NCBI GenBank assembly: GCA_963732225.1
Contig: CAVSYR010000006.1
Coordinates: 1-64,000 of the forward strand
Direction: 5' to 3'
Origin: VRUE01 sp963732225
GTDB lineage: Bacteria > Actinomycetota > Thermoleophilia > Solirubrobacterales > 70-9
Length of the DNA stretch: 64,000 bases
The translations under genes and the position numbers were made by a program. This document shows, in pieces, positions 1 to 6,463 of this stretch (positions within the stretch are counted from its first letter, which is position 1; the number at the start of each line of letters is the position of its first letter). Under the pieces are notes generated by a model. That model saw only the letters and a list, made by a program, of their open reading frames with translations. It was not told the origin of the DNA and searched no databases.

Positions 1-24
1 AATGAAGACAGGAGCGATCAAATC

Positions 25-924
25 ATGCAAAAGCACAGAACGAGGGTGGTGGGGACGGCGCTTTTGGCCGTCGCGCTGGCCGCGCTCAGCCTGGCCGGTG
101 TTGCCCAGGCGAAACTGACCGGCAACTACACCAAATTCGTCAACTGCCCCTACACCAACACAGAAGTCCGTAAATGCATCTACTCGGTGACCGAATCGGG
201 CGAAGTGGTGCTCGGATCGAAGGTCGTCCCGATCACCAAACAGGTCGTCCTGCAGGGCGGCTTCGGCGAAGCCACCGAAGAAAAAGAAGGCGCTGAATTC
301 GCCAAATTCTATGCCGCCACCAACGGCATCACGCTCTCCAAAGCACCGCAGAACGTCCCCGGTGGGCTGCTCGGGATCATCCCCGAAGCCTCTCAGCCGG
401 CCCTGGTCAAAGCGCTGATCAAATTCTTCTTCGAAAACAGCCTGACCGGCGTCAACTCGACCCTCGAACTGGCCAAGCCAGCCTCAGAAATCCGGGTATC
501 GGAAAACAACCTCGCCGGTGAAATCGGCACGGCGATGCAGATGCCGGTCATGGTCCACCTGGAAAACCCCTTCCTGGGCAAAAGCTGCTTCGTCGGCTCT
601 GCCAGCAACCCGATCATCTGGAAACTGAGCACGGGCGAAACCAACCCACCGGCACCGAACAAAAAAATCACCGGCTCGGCCGGGGAAATCGAATTCCTCG
701 AGGAAGGCCGAATCCTGGTCGCCAAAAACAACAAACTGGTTGACAACTCATGGTCGGCGCCTGCCGCAACCGGTTGTGGCGGCATTCTCTCCTTCCTCGT
801 CACCCCGATCATCAACGCGCAGCTCGGCAGCACTACCGCTGGGCACAACACGGCGATCCTCAAAGGCACGCTGAACGTCGCCTCATCGGCCGCCGTGTCC
901 AAAAACAACAAAGAAAACCCATAG
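25..924 (+). CDS. Family A exported protein (A1), function unknown
   Basis: 299 aa. A Sec signal peptide is visible: basic N-terminus MQKHRTR, a hydrophobic stretch and cleavage near AQA-K at about residue 29. The mature protein has no domain I recognise. Two cysteines lie close to the mature N-terminus (NCPYT, RKC) and two more in the second half (KSCF, TGCGG), which fits two disulfides outside the cell. A second copy, A2, lies at 2447-3355 and shares long blocks, for example around EIEFLEEGRILVAKNNKLVD. The start is supported by AGGAG about 10 bases upstream. Codons favour GAA and AAA, unlike the housekeeping genes, which use GAG and AAG. It heads an A1-B1-C1-A2 series on one strand. A remnant of its first codons occurs at 59921. 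Role unknown. Confidence 0.85.
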   Translation: MQKHRTRVVGTALLAVALAALSLAGVAQAKLTGNYTKFVNCPYTNTEVRKCIYSVTESGEVVLGSKVVPITKQVVLQGGFGEATEEKEGAEFAKFYAATNGITLSKAPQNVPGGLLGIIPEASQPALVKALIKFFFENSLTGVNSTLELAKPASEIRVSENNLAGEIGTAMQMPVMVHLENPFLGKSCFVGSASNPIIWKLSTGETNPPAPNKKITGSAGEIEFLEEGRILVAKNNKLVDNSWSAPAATGCGGILSFLVTPIINAQLGSTTAGHNTAILKGTLNVASSAAVSKNNKENP

Positions 925-953
925 GCGAACTGCGCAAGGAGATGATGAGAACG

Positions 954-1574
954 ATGAGAAGCAAGCAAACAGCTATTGGTGCCGCTCTGGCGGCCCTGGC
1001 GGTGCTTTGCGCGATATTCGCCACCTCAGCGAGCGCGGCACCCGCCTGGAAGTTTGAAAGCAAATCACTGGAAGGGACCGAAGTGATCCTCGGCGGCGCT
1101 TATGAAAGCGCCCTGACCGTTCCGGGCCTGACCACCAAATGTGAAAATTTCCTCTACAAACTGACGATCAAAAACGAAGCCGGCACGGGCAAGGGGGAAG
1201 TGACGGAAGTCCCCCTCTACAACTGCACCACCAACAGCTCGGCTTGCACGGTCAAATCGATCAAAGCCGAAGCGCTGCCGTGGGCATCGAAACTGACCAC
1301 GGTCTCAACCACCCCCTACATCATCATCGAAGGGGTGAAAGTCCCGATCCTCTACGCCGGTGAAGAATGCGTGCTGGGAGGGATCTTGGTCACCGTGACC
1401 GGTTCGGCCGGCGGTTCGATCAACAACACCACGGAAACCGCCACGTTCAACTCATCGACGCTTACCGCGACGGGGACGTCGCTGAAAGCGCTCGGTCAGA
1501 AAATCGAATGGAGCGGTCTCTTCCCAACTGAAGCATTCCAGTGGCACAGAGAACAGGCGCTGAGCGTTTCCTAG
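954..1574 (+). CDS. Family B exported protein (B1), function unknown
   Basis: 206 aa with a signal peptide (MRSKQ, hydrophobic core, cleavage near ASA-APAWKF). The mature part is rich in Thr, Ser and Asn and has four cysteines (TKCENF, YNCTT, SACTV, EECVL), probably disulfide-bonded. The paralogue B' at 59965-60585 has the same length if this ATG is used. In-frame ATGs at 942 and 945 lie almost on top of the AAGGAG at 936-941, so 954 is the better-spaced choice, but 945 is possible. It follows A1 by 29 bases and its 3' end overlaps C1 by 34 bases, with a strong hairpin just beyond the stop. GAA/AAA-rich codons resemble A1. I recognise no family. Confidence 0.82.
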   Translation: MRSKQTAIGAALAALAVLCAIFATSASAAPAWKFESKSLEGTEVILGGAYESALTVPGLTTKCENFLYKLTIKNEAGTGKGEVTEVPLYNCTTNSSACTVKSIKAEALPWASKLTTVSTTPYIIIEGVKVPILYAGEECVLGGILVTVTGSAGGSINNTTETATFNSSTLTATGTSLKALGQKIEWSGLFPTEAFQWHREQALSVS

Positions 1575-2386
1575 CGTCCGCTGCCAAGGGTGCGAGCGCC
1601 AGGGCCTTCCTGGCGCTCGCACTTGCGGCGCTTGCCCTCGTCGGTTGCGGGGGCGGCTCCTCAGAACCCGAAGGCCAGGGCACGGCGAGCTCTCACTCTG
1701 CCAGCGCGGCCCCTGGTGCTGACTCTCCCAGCGCTGGGAGTGCCTCCAAGGGCGCGCCCGGCGAAAAGGCGCAGGCTGATTCCCAAGCGGCCGCTGAGCC
1801 CGGCTCTGGCTCTGATCCCGGCTCCTCGGGCCCGGCGGGCGGCCAAAAGCACGGCCAGCGCATCGCCACGCCCAAGGCCCCCCGCGAGCAGGGCGCCACG
1901 CCCGCCGAACTGGCCAACGCCACGGTCGCCGACATGAAGCTCGAAAGCCCCGCGATCCTCGCCAGCGAAGGCAACCCCGGCAGCCTTTCCCCCGCCTATA
2001 GCTGCGATGGCAAAGACAGCTGGCCGCAGTTTCACTGGAGCGGCGTCCCGGCCGGCACGGCCGAACTGGCGCTCTACGCGATGAACGTGCAGCCGGTAGG
2101 AGGCCAGCTCTTCGTCGATTGGGCAGTGAGCGGCCTCGATCCAAGCCTTGCCGGCATCGATGAAGGCAAGCTGCCCAAGGGGGCGGTGGTGGGCACCAAC
2201 GGCTTCGGCAAGCGGGGCTACTCGATCTGCCCCGAAGGCCGCGGGGAAATCTACATGTTCGCCCTCTACGCGCTGCCCAAGCGCCTGGCGCTTGCCCCCG
2301 GCTTCGATGCCCGCGAAGCGCGCGGGCAGATCCTCGAAGTCTCCGGCAACGTCGGCCTGCTGCCGGCGCTCTACGCGCACGGCTGA
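1541..2386 (+). CDS. PEBP-like lipoprotein (C1)
   Basis: 281 aa from a GTG start. The N-terminus is a lipoprotein signal with lipobox LVGC (Cys36), followed by a long low-complexity Gly/Ser/Ala/Pro linker to about residue 125. The C-terminal 150 residues resemble the YbhB/YbcL branch of phosphatidylethanolamine-binding proteins: SPAYSCDG, a HWSGVPAGTAELAL strand, FVDWAVSGL, LPKGAVVGTNGFG and the final CPEGRG...FALYALP block. The usual ligand-pocket residues look altered: DPDAP is replaced by NVQPV, and the His of the central strand is absent. The protein should be membrane-anchored outside the cytoplasm. It overlaps B1 by 34 bases, suggesting translational coupling. Paralogue C' ends at 61415. 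PEBP assignment is fairly secure; ligand unknown. Confidence 0.82.
   Translation: MAQRTGAERFLASAAKGASARAFLALALAALALVGCGGGSSEPEGQGTASSHSASAAPGADSPSAGSASKGAPGEKAQADSQAAAEPGSGSDPGSSGPAGGQKHGQRIATPKAPREQGATPAELANATVADMKLESPAILASEGNPGSLSPAYSCDGKDSWPQFHWSGVPAGTAELALYAMNVQPVGGQLFVDWAVSGLDPSLAGIDEGKLPKGAVVGTNGFGKRGYSICPEGRGEIYMFALYALPKRLALAPGFDAREARGQILEVSGNVGLLPALYAHG
1590..1622 (+). promoter_or_regulatory. Strong hairpin in the B1-C1 overlap, conserved in the second copy
   Basis: Perfect 14-bp stem, 1590-1603 pairing with 1609-1622 around loop GCCTT, starting 16 bases after the B1 stop and lying inside the signal-peptide codons of C1. Copy two (60601-60633) has a hairpin at exactly the same distance, in which three adjacent pairs differ by double compensating changes. 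Only a few T residues follow, so it may act as a partial terminator or as a control of C1 translation. The structure is seen in the sequence; the function is inferred. Confidence 0.75.
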
Positions 2387-2446
2387 GCCCGATTCGGCCA
2401 AAAGCTTCTTCCAGTACCCAAAACACAAAACAGGAATGAGGGAGAT

Positions 2447-3355
2447 ATGAGTACGCACAAGACGAGAAGGGCCCTGACGGCGCTTCTCCTCGTGGCACTT
2501 GCCGCGCTCAGCTTCGCCGGGGTAGCCCAGGCGAAACTGACCGGCAACTACACCAAATTCGCCCAGTGCCCATACCCAAACACCGAAGTGATCAAATGCG
2601 TCTACGACGTGACCTCATCGGGCGAAGTGGTGCTCGGCTCAAAGAAAGTGCCGATCGTCAACCCGGTCACCCTGCAGGGCGGCTACGGCGAAGCGACCGA
2701 AGAAAAAGAAGGCGCTGAATTCGCCAAATTCTACGCCGCCACCAACGGCATCACGCTCTCCAAAACACCGCAGCCGGTGCCCGGCGGTCTCGCCGGCATC
2801 GTCAACTGCAAAGAAATCAAAGAACCGATTCTGCGCTTCAGCTGCGAATTGGCCTTCGAAAACGGCCTCACCGGCCTCAACGCAACGCTCGAACTGGCCA
2901 AACCAGCTACCGACATCCGCATCTCGGAAAACAACCTCGCCGGCGAAACCGGCACGGCGCTGCAGATGCCGGTCAAGGTCCACCTGGAAAACCCGTTCCT
3001 GGGCTCCGGCTGCTACGTGGGCTCCTCGGGCTCGCCGCTGACCTGGAAACTGACCTCGGGCACGACCAACCCGCCGCTGCCCAACAAAGCGATCACCGGC
3101 TCAGCCGGGGAAATCGAATTCCTCGAGGAAGGCCGCATCCTGGTCGCCAAAAACAACAAACTGGTCGACAACTCATGGTCGGCCCCCGGCGCCTCGGGCT
3201 GCGGAGGGTTCCTGGTCGAACTGATCCTCGACCCGATCATCAACGCCGCCGCTGGCGTCCCCGCCCCGGCCGGCAAGAACACCGCGATCCTCAAAGGCAC
3301 GCTTAACGTCGCCTCTGCTGCCGCGGTGCGCAGGAACAACGCCGAAAACCCCTAG
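2447..3355 (+). CDS. Family A exported protein (A2), function unknown
   Basis: 302 aa, paralogue of A1 with a signal peptide (MSTHKTRR, hydrophobic core, AQA-K cleavage). It carries the same two N-terminal cysteines (QCPYP, IKC) and the same C-terminal cysteines as A1, plus an extra pair in the middle (VNCKE, FSCEL) where A1 has none. The start is supported by GAGGGAG about 4 bases upstream. It is the last gene of the A1-B1-C1-A2 series and is closed by a strong intrinsic terminator at 3383-3413. The frame stays open past its TAG into the truncated TKLNG remnant, so readthrough could in theory fuse the two; I regard that as chance. Function unknown. Confidence 0.85.
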   Translation: MSTHKTRRALTALLLVALAALSFAGVAQAKLTGNYTKFAQCPYPNTEVIKCVYDVTSSGEVVLGSKKVPIVNPVTLQGGYGEATEEKEGAEFAKFYAATNGITLSKTPQPVPGGLAGIVNCKEIKEPILRFSCELAFENGLTGLNATLELAKPATDIRISENNLAGETGTALQMPVKVHLENPFLGSGCYVGSSGSPLTWKLTSGTTNPPLPNKAITGSAGEIEFLEEGRILVAKNNKLVDNSWSAPGASGCGGFLVELILDPIINAAAGVPAPAGKNTAILKGTLNVASAAAVRRNNAENP

Positions 3356-3382
3356 GCCAGAGCCTCAGGGAAGTGCAGTGCC

Positions 3383-3413
3383 AAAGCGCCGGGGCGAGAG
3401 CCCCGGCGCTTTT
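3383..3413 (+). terminator. Rho-independent terminator after A2
   Basis: 13-bp perfect stem, AAAGCGCCGGGGC against GCCCCGGCGCTTT, with loop GAGA and trailing T residues, 28 bases after the A2 stop. A textbook intrinsic terminator that ends the A1-B1-C1-A2 unit. Confidence 0.9.
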
Positions 3414-3421
3414 GGTTTGAC

Positions 3422-3844
3422 TTCAAATTCACCGGCTGCACCAGCAAACTGAATGGTTCGACCTCTGCTCCTTGTGAACCGAAAACCGAAGGAGTAGCAG
3501 GCGTGATCTTAAGTAAGCGATTTCACGGCTTAATCGTCTTAAACGGGTCGCACGAAGAACTCACCGAAATCAAGCCGGACGAAGGGGAAACCTTCGCGAC
3601 GATCGAAAGCGGCGCAGAATGCGCGATTGGGGAAAAAATTCCAGTGATCGGTAAGATTTTCTTCAAGGATTGCCTCGGTCAGTTCAAGACGCACGTGGTC
3701 GAACATTTATGGGAATTCGGCCCCGGTACCGAACTATGGGCCATCAGTAAAACTGAAGAACACAAACTGACCATTTTAGGCAGCTTCTGGGCTTTCCTGG
3801 AAGGAGTCCACGCAGGTCTCAAATGGGCAGGTGAAGCCGCCTAG
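3422..3844 (+). pseudogene. 5'-truncated TKLNG-family gene
   Basis: Reading from 3422 gives FKFTGCTSKLNGSTSAPCEP and then, in the same frame, the rest of a TKLNG domain ending HAGLKWAGEAA, closely like the C-terminal two thirds of the gene at 36208-36972. The signal peptide and first third (the W and first-Cys region) are missing. The first usable start is a GTG at 3503, giving 113 aa without an export signal. No ribosome binding site is evident there. The homology begins within about 10 bases of the terminator of A2, so the 5' part was probably lost in the rearrangement that placed it here. A short internal deletion relative to the 36208 gene is also visible. Most likely a decayed remnant. 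Confidence 0.7.
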
Positions 3845-3888
3845 TCCATTCCAGTTATCGCCGATCGCGATAGCGCGATCATCACAGC

Positions 3889-3920
3889 GCCCGGGCCGTG
3901 CCAGCGAGCACGGCCCGGGC
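3889..3920 (+). terminator. GC-rich hairpin after the TKLNG remnant
   Basis: 13-bp perfect stem, GCCCGGGCCGTGC against GCACGGCCCGGGC, with a 6-base loop. No T-run follows. A related layout (a GCGATNATCAC motif, then a CCGGGC hairpin) follows the TKLNG gene at 36208-36972, so this 3' region was inherited together with the gene. Confidence 0.55.
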
Positions 3921-4007
3921 CCCATGGCGCCGGCAAGCAGGACGAAGCTCCACGCTCCCCACCAGCGCTTGAAAGCCCAACCCGAATCTGGTACGAATTA
4001 GAAAGTT

Positions 4008-4022
4008 TCTTGATACGCAAGA
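4008..4022. promoter_or_regulatory. Candidate operator upstream of tandem TetR gene
   Basis: Palindrome TCTTG-ATACG-CAAGA, 26 bases before the start of the regulator gene. Its plan (5-bp arms around a centre containing ATAC) resembles the two CTGGATACTCCAG palindromes upstream of the second tandem-TetR gene. Autoregulation is inferred. Confidence 0.35.
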
Positions 4023-4047
4023 GGTCCTAGGGAGAGGGAGACGGGAT

Positions 4048-5451
4048 TTGCCGCAGCTGCGGTTGGAGTCGGGGGTCATGCCCGGGAGGCATGAGCGGCT
4101 GCGTGGAGGTGGCCCGTCTCAAGGGCATACCGCACCATCCGGCAAGCTGAAACCGGGACCGGGGCACTCTGCTGGGGAGGTCGCCAGCCATCAGTTGGGG
4201 CGGATCAGATCCGCAATGATCGAGTTGACGGCAGAACGTGGATATGACGCTGTCACGATCCGGGAGCTCACGCAGCGGGCAGGGGTCTCCAGTCGTAGCT
4301 TCTACAAGCATTACGCGGGGAAGGAAGATTGCTTCCTCGAGGCTCATCGGTGGGTTGCCCAGAAGGAGCTCTGCAAGCTGGACGAATCCCTATCGGAGGC
4401 GCATGACGCTAAAGGCGCTATCGGGCGTGTTGTTGCGCGCATTGCATACGATTGGGGCACCGCGCCGCAAGAGGCCTACGTGTTGCTCCTCAGTCCTTAT
4501 CGAGCGGGAGACCGCTCTCGAGATCAACTGCGCCATGTAGAACAGCTCTTCAAGTCACGTATGGAGCGGAGCGTAGCCGGAGCAGGTTTTGGGTCCGCAG
4601 TATCGACCCTTATAGGGAGATCCATCATCGATGGGCTCGCGTCCATTGCGCGGTCCCGGTTGGTGAGCGGAAACGCTTTGGATTTGGCTAGAGATGCCAA
4701 CGATTTGGCCGAATGGGTGAGCGCGTATGTGGATCCATCCATCGTGCGGCTTGTTCCCCGAGAAAACGACCGTTGTCCACACCGTGACGGGTACGTCGCG
4801 TCTGCGGCTGATCCGGTCTATCCGGCCGGAATTGGAGAGATCACAAACGCGAACAGTGATCTTGTCCTCCTTCTTTCAGGGGCTACTAAGTTGGCATCTC
4901 GCAGTTATCGAACGAGCACGCTTACGCCTGATGCCATTGCCACTGCTGCTGGAGTGTCTCGCAAAAGGTTTTTTGCGAGTTTCCCGGACGTCGAATCCTG
5001 CTTGACTGCAGCGGTCAGCTTAAAAATAGCCGAAACGTTGCGTCGGATTCGATATGAATCTCAAGACGAAGGCACGTCGACGATATGTCTGGCTCGGACG
5101 GTCAACTCTTTGTGCAGGCAATTGGCGTGGGAGCCATCTCTGAGTGATGTCTACCTTGGCGACGCTTTTGCTGGAATGGTTTCGGCGAGACTCCGAGTGC
5201 AAGGTTTCCTTGCGGTCGAGCTTAATGCGCTTATGGCCGAAGCAATACCTGGCATAGCGCTTCGTAAGAGCGTTACCGAAGCTTCAGTGGGAGCCCTTTG
5301 GGGTGGTCTTCGACACCTTCGGGGAAGTCGTGGTGTCAGCAACGCACCACAGCTCACCGACTATCTTACTTATCTGATCTTGGCGCCAGCTATTGGCGCG
5401 TCGAGTGCGTTCGATGTCATGCAGCGAGAAAGAGAGGCTTTCGCCGCATAG
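4048..5451 (+). CDS. Tandem TetR-family transcriptional regulator
   Basis: 467 aa from TTG; an in-frame ATG at 4078 is an alternative. The first TetR-type helix-turn-helix covers about residues 50-95 (TIRELTQRAGVSSRSFYKHY), followed by a helical ligand domain. A second, weaker HTH follows at about 283-320 (LTPDAIATAAGVSRKRFFAS) with its own C-terminal helical region. Two complete TetR modules in one chain would let a monomer mimic the usual dimer. The paralogue at 61590-62939 has the same two-headed plan and similar neighbours. GC is lower and codon use looser than in the housekeeping genes. Likely targets are the exported-protein genes around it; this is inferred from position only. Confidence 0.82.
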   Translation: MPQLRLESGVMPGRHERLRGGGPSQGHTAPSGKLKPGPGHSAGEVASHQLGRIRSAMIELTAERGYDAVTIRELTQRAGVSSRSFYKHYAGKEDCFLEAHRWVAQKELCKLDESLSEAHDAKGAIGRVVARIAYDWGTAPQEAYVLLLSPYRAGDRSRDQLRHVEQLFKSRMERSVAGAGFGSAVSTLIGRSIIDGLASIARSRLVSGNALDLARDANDLAEWVSAYVDPSIVRLVPRENDRCPHRDGYVASAADPVYPAGIGEITNANSDLVLLLSGATKLASRSYRTSTLTPDAIATAAGVSRKRFFASFPDVESCLTAAVSLKIAETLRRIRYESQDEGTSTICLARTVNSLCRQLAWEPSLSDVYLGDAFAGMVSARLRVQGFLAVELNALMAEAIPGIALRKSVTEASVGALWGGLRHLRGSRGVSNAPQLTDYLTYLILAPAIGASSAFDVMQREREAFAA

Positions 5452-5529
5452 ATCGAGTGTCGACTATTCCTGTGGGTGGGACCACAATGAATTCTCAAAT
5501 CAAGTAACCAGGGAGGAGAAATACCCAAC

Positions 5530-6402
5530 ATGAATAAGACAGGAAAACATCTAAAGAGCCGTCTCAGCGCTAACGGGCCCGGGCTCACCGTTGCGATCAT
5601 TGCTCTGATCGTGGCACTCAGTGGTGGAGCCTTCGCCGCGAGCCAGCATGGAGCGGCAACTGCTTCTAAGCAGAGCAAAGGCAAGACGGGCCCGCGGGGT
5701 CCGAAGGGCCCAAAGGGGCCAAAGGGTGATACAGGCGCTCCGGGACCGATAGGATCTCAGGGAGCCCAAGGCCCCGCGGGCGCGAAAGGTGATGCGGGTG
5801 CCCCCGGTACGAGCGTGGTGGCCAGTACTGAGCCGATTGCTACTCCGAATTGTGAAGGTCGTGGAGGCTCTAAATTCGTGACGGGTGTCGCCACTACTTA
5901 TGCATGCAATGGAAAAGGGCTGCAAGGGGAACCGGGCGAAAATGGCTCTCCATGGACGGCCGGTGGTACGCTCCCGGAAGGCGCCACGGAGACGGGCAAT
6001 TGGGCCTTCAACGGCACTGAAGAAGACGCAGAAGGAATTCGTGTCCCAATTTCCTTTCCAATTCCACTTATTCAAAATATGGAACCGGAACACGTACACT
6101 TCGGAGTTGCGGGATCTGGAGGTGCTTTCTCGGAAGGTGGTGCATGTCCAACTCCGGCCGAACTTGAACAGAACCCCAAAGCAGCGCCCGGAGAGCTATG
6201 CATTTACCAGTTCCAGTTCTTTGGTCTGGAAAACGCAACCTTCGAAGGGGCCTTTAGAAAGGGGCTTCTTGAAGGATTCAATCGCGCGGGTGCCTACCTC
6301 AAGTTTGCTCCTACAGGAGTTGCTACGGGGGCCGGTACGTTTGCTGTGACTGGCTGTGTCAGAGAAACTGTAGGAACTGAAGAAGTTTGCGCCGAACCGT
6401 AA
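5530..6402 (+). CDS. Collagen-like exported protein
   Basis: 290 aa. A hydrophobic signal or anchor (LTVAIIALIVALSGGAFAA, about residues 18-36) follows a short basic N-terminus, an arrangement common in Thermoleophilia surface proteins. A Gly-X-Y collagen-like stretch covers about residues 55-97 (GPRGPKGPKGPKGDTG and onward). Next comes a small segment with two cysteines (TPNCEGRGGSKFVTG...YACNGKG) like the DUF7151-type domain often found after collagen repeats, a further GEPGENG piece, and a C-terminal domain of about 150 aa that I do not recognise. GGAGGAG lies about 10 bases before the ATG. Expected on the cell surface as a trimeric stalk; role unknown. Confidence 0.8.
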   Translation: MNKTGKHLKSRLSANGPGLTVAIIALIVALSGGAFAASQHGAATASKQSKGKTGPRGPKGPKGPKGDTGAPGPIGSQGAQGPAGAKGDAGAPGTSVVASTEPIATPNCEGRGGSKFVTGVATTYACNGKGLQGEPGENGSPWTAGGTLPEGATETGNWAFNGTEEDAEGIRVPISFPIPLIQNMEPEHVHFGVAGSGGAFSEGGACPTPAELEQNPKAAPGELCIYQFQFFGLENATFEGAFRKGLLEGFNRAGAYLKFAPTGVATGAGTFAVTGCVRETVGTEEVCAEP

Positions 6403-6423
6403 TACTGACTGATATCTAGGTTG

Positions 6424-6460
6424 ATCGAGGAGCCCAAGCAAACCACTTGGGCTCCTCGAT
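6424..6460. terminator. Bidirectional hairpin terminator between converging genes
   Basis: 15-bp perfect stem, ATCGAGGAGCCCAAG against CTTGGGCTCCTCGAT, with a 7-base loop. It lies between the collagen-like gene and the stop of the repeat protein on the other strand, 3 bases from that stop. T-runs are weak on both sides. Confidence 0.7.
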
Positions 6461-6463
6461 GTA

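Noticed and set aside
5487..5507. Six-codon leader peptide ORF (MNSQIK) before the collagen-like gene
   Set aside because: No convincing binding site and no regulatory codons; random ORFs of this size are common.
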